This document shows, in pieces, positions 23,889 through 35,404 of a DNA stretch of 64,000 bases. Source of the stretch: Gordionus sp. m RMFG-2023. Taxonomy: Eukaryota; Nematomorpha; Gordioida; Chordodea; Parachordodidae. The translations under genes and the position numbers were made by a program. The notes below the pieces were generated by a model that made no database searches, had not been told where the DNA came from, and saw only the letters and a list, made by a program, of their open reading frames with translations. Position 1 is the stretch's first letter, and every line of letters starts with the position of its first letter. The stretch covers positions 47,469,366 to 47,533,365 of the forward strand of contig NC_088777.1 of assembly GCF_954871325.1 (NCBI RefSeq). Direction: 5' to 3'.

Positions 23889-26800
23889 TTAATAAAAACA
23901 CAGGGTGTGCAGGATGGTGCGGTCGGAGCTGTGTTCGACCTCCGTCAAAATCTCGTCAATGTCATTGTCCAAGTCCTCCGATTCGCGCATCAATTCGCAA
24001 ATTTCGCAAAACAAAAAGGCTCCCAGGGTGGCTTCCTCTTGATTATCGGTTATGTCAATATTGACCACGTGGACAGGCTCGTAGGAATTGGTGTAATTTT
24101 CTTCTAGTTGGACATCTTTGCTATAAGAAAAAAGGTATGAACTTATAAATAACAGTTTCAAAAAATAATAATTCCTATCCCTTCCAAAATGGAATGAATT
24201 TTTTAAATGTTAGATAAAATTCTTAGAATATATATATTTTTGTTGTCCAATGAACTAACCCTTTAAGTTCGCCTTTTTTAGAATTATTAGCGCTTCCGCT
24301 CCAATCCCAATTCCGCTTCTCCAAATCTTCCACGACTTGATCGTACACCCTCTCTTCGCAGGTAAATATAATGTCGAACTTATCGATATCTTTATTTTCC
24401 TGGGCAATTACGTCGACATTGTTATCCTGAGCGGATGGGCGAGATCTTTTGGCCAAAATTTCGGTGAAGTAATCTTGAAACCTTTCCGGGCGGATCTAAG
24501 GAGGAAGGTTAAGCAAAATAGTAGGAATATGATATGCAAATAAAAATAAAAACTATCGAGGTTGACGTTACTCAAAAATATCGTTATGTAACGTTACTCC
24601 TTTAAAGGTATAGTTGTTACTTCCTTTACAGGTAAAGAAACTGTTACCATGAAAAAAAGCATATATATATATTCGCGATTAATAAAGTTTATAAAAATAA
24701 CTGACATATACAACATAAATCAGATTATGCTACATTTTAAATCTGAGTTACCATCTAATTGATAGCCTTTCTCATTTTTTAAGGCTATTTAAATCATTAT
24801 ATAATGAACTGTTCCATCTTACAGCTATGTCTAATTTTAGTTTGAAATATTTAATAGGCGCAAATATGGCGGGCACGCGATTTTCGTAATAATTTTTATA
24901 AAAGAATCACAGATACTTAAGCTAGATGATTGTCCATCCACTTACTCTATAATTTCTTGAACCACCAAATTGAGTATGTAGGCGAAATTTCGAAAAGATT
25001 TTCTGAACGTTGCGTTAGAGCTCGCATTATGACATGTTATCGCTATAAATTACTCAAACTCAACATTATATTTGTTTATAATTTGGGAAAATTATCCATA
25101 TATATATTTTTCCCGGCACGTTGGTCAATAAAGGACAGTATCTAATAACAGGTGATTTAAGCTCCCATTTTTCATTAATAAAGTTGGTAGATACATCCTA
25201 AAAATAGTGTATTTAGTAGGGCTTGACCATGTATCCGTTGTAAAATTAATTTGACTTTTTGTGTTGCTTATTATTTACTTAATTTTATTAAATTCGTTTT
25301 TATAAGGTTTAATTTATATATTGCTTAATTAAGGGTATATAAATTATTTTTATGATTGGGATTTAATTTTCTAACAAGTAGTAGCAAGAATTATGATTAA
25401 GTATATCAGATGAAATCATTTATTATGGACTGATAAGGATAGAAGTCGTTTTTTTCTTATATTCAATTTCCACCTTTACACATCTTACTGTTTGCTGTTT
25501 CTGTCCTGCATCATAAACATAATAATTCCATATGGCAGAATTTTCTCCACAAACAGCAGGTTCTGCCTCAGATTGCTCAGAGGGTATTGAGTTCGATGTG
25601 ATGCATTCCATATTAGGTGTACATTATCTCCATCAAAAATCATTGTCATTATTACATATTTTTCAATATATTTAAGATTAAATTAGCTAATAAGCATAGC
25701 GTACCGTTATTTAAGAAAATTGAAGATCCAGGTTACATTCCCCGGACAAAAATTTATTTAAAAAAACTGCTGAATATAAATAAATTTGTATGGGTAATAT
25801 AAAAAAAAATTAACCTTTTATAATTTCATCCGTTTTTTATCCTTTATATTTATTATTTTTGTTATTCGGATATATAATTATTATTCTTTGCAGGCTCGGC
25901 CTTAAGCCCGGTCTTTATTTCAATTTTTCGAATATAACTGACCTGGGCCTAATAAATTTCTTTAAAAAAATACCCGGCATGGGCGTATATTTTAAATCCA
26001 AATATTTTGAATCACTCTTATTATCTATTAAAATTAAAAATATATTTAAAAAAATCCGGGCCGGGACATAATTTTATGAATTATAATATTTTAACTAAGA
26101 TTAAGAGGCAAACTACTTTTTTTTGTCCCTCTTTTGCTTAGCTTTATAAACACATAAAAATGAAATATAATTTTTTTAGGCCCCTTTTTTTGTTTGATTT
26201 AATTACATTAAAAAGTAAGAACATATGGTTTTTGTGTTTTCTTTTAATCAGGGGTTTATCATACTTATGGATTCTTTAATAAGGTGTTCAGTAATTATAA
26301 ATTAAAGTCCCGAAGATCGTCATGAATCCGGAGGTATAATTTTAGTTCGAAAAGTATGGGGGGGGGGGGTTTATCTCAAATTATGTAAGATAATAAAACT
26401 AACAACTCCCTTGTGCAAAAAAGTTCCTTTTTATACTTTGCGTCAATTTTATTTATAATTTATAATTGCGCTTAATATTTTGGTAATATACCTTTTATGA
26501 TTTATAAATTTTTATATTAAATTATTTTGTTTTTACCTAATAAAATTTTAAAAATCAAATTCAATTTTTTAAATTTATTTTATATAAGGATAGTCAATAG
26601 TTTTTGGCATTTTTTAATTTTGTTCGATGAGTACCTTTTGGATTAAATAATATTTTTTTTTTAAAAAAAGAACTGAATAGAAGAGAATAAAAAATTTATG
26701 TTATTTTATTAATATATTGAGTCAATATATCTTTATACCCTCCAAACCCTGACACCCTTTTCAAAATTTTAAACTCTGTACCTGGAACTGGTTTCTATGT

Positions 26801-27438
26801 CGAAGGGACATGATATTACCAAAATATGAACCAAATATTTGCATTATTCGATTCTCGAAGTCTTTATACCTTCATGATATTAAGGGCCAGCCAGGAAAAT
26901 CTCTACAAGATTATTTTATAAGATGCTCAGATTTGCTAAAATATAGATAGTAGTTATATTTCTCAAAAAAATAGCACTAATAAGTTACTTTTGAAATGTA
27001 ATTTAATTACCTTTTTTAAGAATGCAACTTGTAACTCTAACTAGTTACTTTACAAAATTAACTTATAACAAAACACGAGTATATATAATATAGATTTGAT
27101 AATATAATTTTTATATAAAAAAATTAAGCAATTATGTTATTTTTTAAATAAATGTATACCTTGATCCTTCGATTCCTGTCCAACATATTAAGTATGCCAT
27201 TTTGTGTGTAAAACGGCTCATCCAGCCTGGTTAAATCCCTGAGGATGACCTCGTAAGGGGTCGAAAAATCGTAAACATTTGGCCTGTCCTGGGCTAAACC
27301 TGGTAATTTGACATTGGTTCCTGAGCCGAATGACCGTACCCGAAATCCCCGCTTGGAGAGCAGGTGATGAGCCTCCATGCTCCGGTTCATGTTACTGCTG
27401 CACACCACCGCTATCCTTAGATCCGTCATATACGCCAA
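23889..27438 (-). CDS. SSU72: SSU72 RNA polymerase II CTD phosphatase
   Basis: SSU72 removes phosphate from Ser5 of the Pol II CTD and works with the 3'-end processing machinery in the nucleus. Three in-phase exons on the minus strand: 27438-27160, 24495-24260 and 24120-23889 (248 codons plus stop). The phosphatase loop CSSNMNRS (Cys13, Arg19) is intact. Exon 1 also has [11 protein letters not shown] and [17 protein letters not shown]; exon 2 starts IRPERFQ and holds [19 protein letters not shown]; exon 3 has [20 protein letters not shown] with the catalytic Asp (Asp194/Asp197 region) and ends [10 protein letters not shown]. The usual length is about 194 residues. The excess comes from two inserts, one of about 25 residues after RPERFQ and one of about 23 after VVEDL. 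Intron 1 is 2.66 kb and transposon-filled. A second ATG at codon 4 could also serve as start. Confidence 0.92.
25423..25611 (-). pseudogene. BED zinc-finger fragment of a hAT transposase
   Basis: The 62-codon frame contains [20 protein letters not shown] followed by [13 protein letters not shown]. This matches the start of a BED finger (aromatic W-x-Y-Y, then C-x2-C, then the T/S-L-xx-H helix), the DNA-binding module at the N terminus of many hAT transposases. The second zinc cysteine is replaced by valine and the histidine helix is lost at the stop, so it cannot bind zinc. A host BED-finger gene is the alternative, but the intronic position favours a transposon. Confidence 0.5.
25888..26075. 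repeat. GGCCC-rich repeat family, copy 1
   Basis: It shares CTTAAGCCCGGTC near one end and ATCCGGGCCGGGAC near the other with copies at 37917-38130 and 46999-47195. It is non-coding. The better preserved copies end in AGAGATCTTCAG-type sequence, suggesting a hAT-derived MITE. Confidence 0.55.
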
Positions 27439-27561
27439 GAAAATATAGATTTGTTATTAAGGTTGAGGATTGTCTATTTACAAAACAACGGAAATATAAA
27501 AGAAAATTAAATTCGATTAGATATCGTAAAATGAATCATTCCTTTAAAAAAAAGGTCTTTA

Positions 27562-27690
27562 CCGATCACGTTAAATCAGGGACATAGAAAAGAACGTTCC
27601 GGACATGTCCCAGGAGTGGAACTTGTTGGGAATTATAGAAGCTCCCAGTATATTCCGAAAAATAATGGTTCACATAAATATTCGTTTTAT
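27562..27690 (-). pseudogene. Possible two-pore K+ channel pore fragment
   Basis: The minus-strand frame reads NILGASIIPNKFHSWDMSGT then FFSMSLI. The W-D-x-S-G-x-F-F-S-M-S-L-I pattern is that of the first pore helix of K2P channels, which is normally followed by T-x-I-G-Y-G. Here the frame is broken just after LI and a donor-like G|GTAAAG follows, where a selectivity-filter exon boundary would be plausible. It lies only about 120 bp upstream of the SSU72 start on the same strand. It could be a broken exon duplicate. The match is short, so the call is tentative. Confidence 0.3.
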
Positions 27691-27967
27691 TTTTTTATTT
27701 CAGTTAATTGTGTAATTTTAAGAGTTATAAAAACATTTTGTTTAGAATTAAATTTAAAATCATTTTAACCTACAAAATTTATATTATATAATATAAAAAG
27801 TTTTGAATGCGTGTGATTTTTCACACTAAAATTTATATTAATATCGCTGCCCCAAATATACTATTTAGATCTAATAACTGATATATATTTTATTTTCTTG
27901 GACACGTTTTTATTTTATGATAAAAAAAAATATTTCTCTACTTTATTCAAGACAATTTTATTAAATT

Positions 27968-27985
27968 ATGATAATTTAAAAAATA
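27968..27985. repeat. LINE target-site duplication, left
   Basis: ATGATAATTTAAAAAATA is identical to 31081-31098 and brackets the LINE. The preceding T also matches (19 bp in all). Confidence 0.9.
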
Positions 27986-27994
27986 TCGCAGGGG

Positions 27995-28057
27995 TGACCT
28001 AATGGGTTAGATGTTTGCTTGGAAACAGAAGGACGAACAAGGACGCAGATTCAATCC
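27995..28057 (+). promoter_or_regulatory. tRNA-like head at the LINE 5' end (A-box, B-box)
   Basis: TGACCTAATGGG at 27995-28006 resembles a Pol III A-box and AGATTCAATCC at 28047-28057 a B-box, spaced about as in tRNA-derived SINEs. The element starts within ten bases of the A-box. This suggests a SINE-like head fused to the LINE or an internal Pol III promoter. Resemblance to consensus is the only evidence. Confidence 0.4.
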
Positions 28058-28194
28058 TGGTAAGGAGCATAAAAACTTTCGAGTCTTTCTTCGATGACTG
28101 ATGTGTAAGATGAATTTCGGAGCTTAGAGATGACACCCCGGTCATCGAGAGGCCTGGACAGCCGGGTGCTAAGGATACCTGTCCAATAAACAAA

Positions 28195-28990
28195 ATGAAG
28201 GAAACAAATAGAAATTTGAATATAAAAGCTAGGGCGTTCTCTCCAAGTGACGCGCAGGGTGTAGACCTCCATCCTGTGAAAAGTAAAGTAAAGGTCAAAG
28301 CAAAGAAAACAAGATTAGCAAGTTTGAATATTGGGACGCTTAAAGGTAAGACGAGAGAATTGGCATCAATGTTGAACAAGAGAAAAGTTGATATAGCGTG
28401 CATTCAAGAGACGAAATGGAAAGGTCAGAAGACTTTAATGGTTGGAGATAAGTATAAATTGTACTATAATGGAATTGTTAGCAATAGGAACGGTGTCGGC
28501 ATCATCCTCAGTCAAGATCTAACCTCCTCAGTAGTAGAAGTCAACAGGATCTCTGATAGACTAATGAAGATAAAACTCTGCATTGGTCAATAAATACTAC
28601 ACACCCTATCAGTATATGCTCCTCAAACGGGTTGCAAGGAAGAAGAGAAAGATGACTTTAGAGCTATCCTTGATGAAGCTGTATGAAAATCCCTAAGGAT
28701 GACCTAGTCATAATTGGTGGTGACTTAAATGCGCATGTGGGGAAAGCAAGAGATAGCTACAAAAGGCATCATGGTGGTTTTGGATATGAAGAAAGAAATG
28801 ATGAAGGAGAGCACGTACTGAAATTTGCGCAAGCCTTCGACCTTGCCTTAACCAACACCTATTATAGGAAAAAGTCAATCATTTAATAACATACGAAAGT
28901 GGTACAAGGAAAACACAGATAGATTACATGCTAATCTCTCGCAGAAGTAAAAGATGTAATAGACTGTAAAGTCATACCAGGAGAAGATAT
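28195..28990 (+). pseudogene. LINE endonuclease domain, broken
   Basis: The frame starts MKETNRNLNIKARAFSPSDA. Then come the endonuclease blocks LASLNIGTLKGKTRELA, CIQETKWKG (catalytic Glu), GVGIILS and, after a stop and a frame change, LVIIGGDLNAHVGK and KTQIDYMLI. In a working element this domain nicks target DNA for target-primed reverse transcription. The closest annotated relatives are usually called craniofacial development protein 2-like, a common misnomer for RTE endonucleases. Confidence 0.85.
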
Positions 28991-29509
28991 AGCCGTACAA
29001 CACAAGCTACTAGTCATGGATTTACACATCTCAAATAAATCTACTCAAAACAAGATAAAACTGGAACCATGCATCAAATGGGGCAAATTAAAAACAGTGA
29101 CAGATGGCTTTGCAATCAAAGCAAACATTAAAACAATAGATTCCTCACAAGTCAGTGAAAAAATGTGGACAGACCTTTCATCCAGATTAATAGACACTGC
29201 CAAATCGACACTAGGCTTGACAAGGGGAGGCAACAAATCATCCAAAGAACTATGGTGGTGGAATGAAGAGGTACAATCTACTATAAAGGAGAAAAAAGCC
29301 CTATATAAATATGGTTCAAATCGAAAAACTCAGATGACAAGACAAATTACAAAAAATCCAAGAGAAAGGCGGTGGCTAGGGCCAAATCTATGGCATACGA
29401 TGACATGTATGAAGAACTACATACCAAAGAAGGGCAAAATAAAATATACAGATTAGCCAAACAGCGAGAAAAGAACTCTAGGGATATAAACGGAGCTCCA
29501 AAAGTAATC

Positions 29510-31060
29510 AAAAATGAAGATGGGATTGATAATAAAGGAAAAAGAAATAATGAATAGATGGAAAGAATATTTTCAGGAGCTTCTCAACTTTAATCCTCAC
29601 ATACTTCATCTAGACAAACACTCCCCATGTCAAAACCTTGTACAACCTATAACAGAACAAGAAATAATCACATGCCTCAAGCATCAAGCATATGAAAAAC
29701 AACAAAGCTAGGAGTCCAGACGATATTCCAATAGAAAGCCTTAAAGCACTGAAATAATGGAATACATCTCCTCACAAATCTGTAAAATAAAATACTAGGA
29801 AATGAAGAGGTTCCCCAAAAATGGAGGCAGAGCTATCTAGTTCCTATCTTCAAAAATAAAGGGGATCCACACAATTGTCAAAATTACAGGGGCATAAAAC
29901 TAATGTCACACGAAAAAATAATAGAAAAAAGATTAAGAGACATAATCGAAATAGGAGAGACTCAGTTTGGCTTTATGCCTGGAAGATCAACAACTGATGC
30001 TATCCACGCAATTAGGCAAATGAGTGAAAAATACAGGGAAAAGAACAAAAAGCCATGGTCTTTCTCGATCTAGAAAAGGCCTTCAATAGAATCCCAAGAA
30101 CTTATCTGGTGGGTGCTACGCCACAAAAAGGTTCCTGAAAATATATAAGAATAATACAGGATATGTATATGGGCCATACAACAATTGTCCGTAGCACAAC
30201 AGGTACTTCAGCAGGCTTCACAATAGCCGAAGGAGTTCATAAAGTGTCGGCTCTCAGCCCACTTCTCTTCATCACAGTAATAGATATATTAGCACAGTCT
30301 ATACCTCAAACAGTCCCGTGATATTGTGATACTTGCCGAATCCAAGGATGAAATGAAAGAAAGATTAGTGAGTTGGATAAATATCCTAGAAAAGCACGGA
30401 TTAAAAGTAAATAGAGAAAAGGTGGTGTATATGGTGATAGGAGGGGATGAAACAGAGAGTATTGATATAAATGAATGGCAGATATCGACAATTGAAAGCT
30501 GCAAATATTTGGGCTCCATATATAAACAAATGGCACAATAGAAAGAGATAAAGAGTAAGATTAATCAAGGGTGGTTAAAGTGGAGATCATTATCTGGAGT
30601 ACTATTTGACAAAAGAATCCCACACAAATTAAAGGGAAAAATTTACAGTTCCATAGTACAACCAACTATTCTATATAGTTCGGAAACATGGCCAACCAAA
30701 GAATCAGACGAGAGAAGTCTACAAACTATGAAGATGAGAATGCTGAGGATGATTGCTGGGGTAACAAGAAAGGATAAAGTGTGCAGTACAAGAATACTAA
30801 GTAGTTTAAAGGTAGTGCCCATTAAGACTAAGTGGTAAACAGACTTAGGTGGTATGGGCACACAATGAGAAGGCCTATGAACTACATAGGAAATAAGGTT
30901 GAGAGTTTGGAAGTGATGGGCAAACGTAAAAGGGCCAAAACTTCAATGGGGCCATAAAGTTAGAGCCAATATAAAGAAGTATAAATTAGATAAAAGAGAT
31001 TGTATGAATAACATAAAGTGGAGAGAGATGTTGAAGGAGCTTACACCACAGAAAAGGTGA
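29510..31060 (+). pseudogene. LINE reverse transcriptase domain, broken
   Basis: Recognisable blocks in shifting frames: NRWKEYFQELLN (29540), TQFGFMPGRSTTDAIHAIRQ (about 29960), FITVIDILAQ (30270), DIVILAESKDEMKERLVSWI (30321), ESCKYLGSIY (30494), IYSSIVQPTILYSSETWPTK (about 30640) and MKMRMLRMIAGVTRKD (30729). At least five frame changes or stops separate them. The order and motifs are those of an RTE reverse transcriptase with its C-terminal tail. Confidence 0.85.
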
Positions 31061-31080
31061 AAGCTAAAGAGAAAAAAAAT

Positions 31081-31098
31081 ATGATAATTTAAAAAATA
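31081..31098. repeat. LINE target-site duplication, right
   Basis: An identical copy of 27968-27985, directly after the A-rich LINE tail. Confidence 0.9.
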
Positions 31099-32750
31099 AA
31101 ATTAAATATGCTCATTCTATGAAATTGAAAGTGACATTAAAGTTCATAAAAAGCAAAATATATTATAAAATAATCATTTGTATTTTTTGTTTTAGGGAAA
31201 ATAATTCATTGGTTTCTAATGTATTAGCTCTGATTTTGCTACCTATATTTCTATTGACTTGTTTGGTATAAAAATGTAATTGGTTCATACAGAATATTTA
31301 TTTATTTTTTCTTGGAAATATCAACAGGATTTGAATTAACATTTTTTGGAATGGAAGAGATGCATGTATGTGCATAAAGATAGTAAGGTTAAACCATATG
31401 GCCTCAGGCCAAAATCCAATGATAAATTAGCAGGCTCCTAGATGTTTGATATGAAAATTTCCAGGAGTGTCATGCCTATTTATATCATATTATATTCTAA
31501 TATCAAGGAAAATATGATTTTCTAAATGAATAAAAACAATTCCCTAAAATTTTAAAAATCGTTGATAATTAAAAAAAAATGTAAAATATAATAATTAAAT
31601 TTTGATATAGTTGGGAAATATTTACTATTTTATTTCTATATGATCTAAAAGAATTTAAAAATAAAACTAATTATTATAAGAGAATTAATTTATTAAGTAT
31701 GGTACTAAAATTTTTGCAAGATCTTTTAAAATTTATTCTATTATAAGTATAGTGTCTACATAATTGAGTTGGGGATGTAGGGCCTTAGTCACTAGGAGCA
31801 TTTAGGAAGAGATCAACAAACTTTTTTAGTCTCCCTTCTTATAAAATATTGCAAAATTTGCATTTTATGTCATTTGTATAAGCTTAATTATCCTTAATTT
31901 ATAAATTATGATTAACCAGTTATATATATTTGACTATAATATAATATATTGCATATTTTTATTTTTTATCTAACACATATTTCAATGTTTATTCACAATA
32001 AAAATCAAATACAAAGTGATAAAAATATGTAATTTCCCAAGAAGTATCAAATTTTTATCAAAATATGCAAAAACAACACACCTATTTGCTCTAAGAAAAA
32101 TTTTCTAGCTATAAACCTAATGGCAATAATGATTTTCAGGGGATTGGGAGTAAAAATTATTTGGGGTGCTATAAGTAAATCCTTGTTGTGACTCTAAATT
32201 ATTTTATTTTAATATTAGCTAATATCTAAATTAATAATTTATTCACAAGAGAAACAGCATAATAAATTTCAACCCTATACTATTTATTTTTTTGTTAAAT
32301 ATGAATTTATATTTTTTAAAATTACTGTATTATTGAGCTAATATATAAATAAATATATATTCTAAATTTACATTTTTTGTAGAATTAATTGGTAAAGTTA
32401 TGAGAACTTTGCATAATCGTATATTGTCTAAATTTTCTAGCGAAAAAATCAATATCAGCAGTTTTCTTTTATAAATATTTTTGATTTATTATTAAAAATT
32501 AATTAGCAATTTGGCTCAATACATAAAACTAAATAAAATAATAATATAATTTATTAACAATTTCATTGTAAAATAAAACTATATATTAAGCAAAAATTAA
32601 TAAAATAAAGTAAAATATTTTTGGTACTTATTATTGTAACTTACTTCAACTTACAAAGTTAAGAATTAAAAATAATAACAGATTTCGAAATTTATTTTCA
32701 TATAAATTAAGAATTAGGGCAACTAATTATAGAATTACAAGTTTTTAGTT
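31099..32750. other. AT-rich intergenic sequence
   Basis: No gene, RNA gene or clear repeat end is seen. It consists of long A/T tracts with little else. Confidence 0.5.
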
Positions 32751-35404
32751 TTTAATCATTTTTTAAAATATTTTTTTAATCTACAGGTGAGTTGCTAATA
32801 CAAAATCCTCTAAGCAGTATATTGCGAGTTAAGATAAGGCGGCGGTGAAGAATCTTATAACTATATTTATCTATTATTTTAGCAATAAGAATACACTAAA
32901 ACTGTTTTAAAATAATAGTTTAATTACACCAACTGAGAATATTATTTTGAAGGTACTTCTTTAAAATTAAAAGTTGCATTATCATAAATAATAAATAAGA
33001 TGTGTGTTGCTAAAAATAATTGGTCTCAGGACTCCTTCAAATTTCTAAACATTTTGATGAAGGAATATAATAAAGCGTTTAGTTCTCAGTCAGAATTCTA
33101 AAATTATTGGAATTTTTTTAATGGAACCAATTTGTAATAAGTATTAATTAAATTCGATTCTGAAAAAAATTCCATAAAGAAATTCTGGAGAGGTTAGGGG
33201 GGGGGGAAGACGGGGTAGGGTAGAAGGGGGGGGGGGGTTGTAAATAAATAAAAAGTATAATTTTTAATTGGTAAATTTATGCTAATTCAATAATATATAT
33301 TTTTAAAATTTATTTAAAAAAAGAATATTTTTGTATGACAATGGCGTACAAATATAATAAGTTATAAATATGGAGTATATTGGGATACTTGATAAACATA
33401 TATAATTTGTGTAACGAGACTCGCAGTCGCAGGTGGTTTTTAACCCTCCCCTCCCCCGTTTTGGGAATCCCTACTTAACATGTCCTATGGATCTACCTGT
33501 TACTGTAATTGAGCACCTCATTTTATGTATCTCTAGATATTTTTAATGGACTTTAGATTATAACTAAGTGGTGTATATTCTATAAAATTATTAACATTGT
33601 TATCAATTTTACTATTTTTGGAAGTTTTAGATTGTGGTTATATTTCCCAAATGAAATTTTAGAACCCTCTAACATTTTTTTGGGTTTGTTTAAGAAATTA
33701 TTTAATAAGAAATACTAATAATTAAAATAAAATATGACAAATATGTTGTAAAATCAAACTTCATCCTACCCCTTACTCTTTCTACTTTTTACCTCTTACA
33801 TCTTCTTCCCCTTACCCCTCCTATCTCTTATCCCTTCTATCCCTTATCATCTCCTGCCGCCCTTATTTTATTTTACATTTATTTCTATTATATTTCAATA
33901 ATTATATTGTGTCACCCCCCCCCCCCCCCTTCCCAATCCCCACATTCCCTGGTGGTCCTAAGACTGCCAAATTTCAAATTTTTCTATAGTCTATTGTTAA
34001 ATTAATATTATTAAATAGCCAGTTTGGTCTTTTTCGCTTTTCGTTAATTATCAAGTATGACTAGAATAAATAGAAAAGTGATCCTATCATATTAAATATA
34101 TCCATTCAGAATGTACAATATTAAATTTGTGTAAGGCAATATATATACTTCTTTAAATATGGTTATTTTTGGATGTTCAGGATTTTTAATTTCCTTTATA
34201 ATGATGAATATTAGTACTTAAAAAATTAATTAAATTAAAAGGCACAAAATTTGCAAAAAAAATAAGATAAATATTATAAAAAAAAACTAGGATAATTTTG
34301 TATTAAACAGATGGCAAGTAGATAATCGCAAATATAATAGAATTATAGTAGTGTGAATTTTATTCCATACTAGATGGAATAGGGAATGGGAAGTTCTCTA
34401 CACCCCTTCGAAAATTTACCTTTCTTGGGTGAATATTATTTTGAGAGAAAGAAATGTAAAAAATCAAAACTATTATTAAAAAATCAATATAGCCAAAGGC
34501 TTGCGATAGGTGATTTTTAAGATCTCTAATAAAATTTGAGTAAAGCCCACTCCTAGGAAATTTCTAGCCTATGCTAACAGTGTTCAATTATAACGTAAAA
34601 ACCTCCGCCTCCCCTTTAGAATTTGTTAACAAGATTCGGTAGATTTGTTTTTCTTTCCGATCTGAGAGTTTTTTTGATAATCTTACAACTTACCCCCACC
34701 CTATGGTAGAAGCAACTGATACTACCCTATGATGACTATAACTGTCGCGTAATATTTTAATCTTTAAAAATCTTTCTTCCAGATATTTTTATATGATGCT
34801 GTTGCTGGGGCAATAAAGTTTTAAATTTACTTTCTCTTTCCAAGACCATTAGATCGACAAATTATATTGAAATTAAATTTTAAAAAATAATTTAAACAAG
34901 AAGATAAAATAAGACTCTATATTTTTATTGGAAGTTTCCTGTGATTGAGTGTGATTGAAAGGTGAATGTTATAAATGTCTATATTATCAGATATTTTACA
35001 ATTTTAGGCCCATCTGATTTAATTTTTACCCTATTTATAAATATATTGCTTATTCACTTCTATCGCAATTCTATTACCAAAATTGAAATTTGTAACCATT
35101 TTTAAAATTACTTATAAAATAATATTTCCTATTATTTTATTTATGATATTTAGCTATATTATAGTGTAACAAACTTTATGAATAATCCCAATTTATCAAT
35201 TAGTCTAAGGTATATTTTATATTATTTATTTTATATAAATAATAAGTAATACTAAAATTAATTAATCCCCAAAAATTTCTATGATCGATTTTTTGTTTAT
35301 AGCCTAAACGTTTATAATGATTAATAACAAATATTTTTTAAATAATTAAGAAACCCCTTATAAATATATATTTTTTTTTCAGTGTGACACCTATCTCTAG
35401 GCAT

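Larger units (their letters stand above)
24550..27070. mobile_element. Decayed hAT transposon in SSU72 intron 1 (inferred)
   Basis: GTTAC/GTAAC words cluster at 24563-24660 (CGTTACTCAAAAATATCGTT) and again, in mirrored style, at 26955-27065 (AAGTTACTTTTGAAATGTAA). Between them is a BED zinc-finger fragment on the minus strand. Together these suggest the two ends and the N-terminal coding part of one old hAT element, but no clean termini or 8-bp duplication could be fixed. A GGCCC-rich repeat copy (25888-26075) and a 12-G run (26358-26369) lie inside. Confidence 0.35.
27986..31080 (+). mobile_element. RTE-type LINE, nearly full length, inactive
   Basis: A 3.1-kb non-LTR retrotransposon with an 18-bp target duplication on both sides. 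One coding region carried an apurinic-type endonuclease (28195-28990) followed by a reverse transcriptase (about 29510-31060), the layout of RTE elements. Several frameshifts and stops break it, including a stop after MKIKLCIGQ, and the YADD motif of the reverse transcriptase is damaged: the sequence before DIVILAES lacks the tyrosine-alanine part. It ends in an A-rich tail. The intact duplication suggests a moderately recent insertion, although the coding region has decayed. Confidence 0.9.

Noticed and set aside
23907-24107. Plus-strand frame opposite SSU72 exon 3
   Set aside because: Mirror of the real minus-strand exon, which has the conserved SSU72 motifs.
25859-26071. 70-codon plus-strand frame
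   Set aside because: Lies on the GGCCC-rich repeat that occurs at two other places without an open frame.
28051-28403. Minus-strand frames over the LINE 5' end
   Set aside because: Shadows of the plus-strand endonuclease region, with no recognisable motifs of their own.
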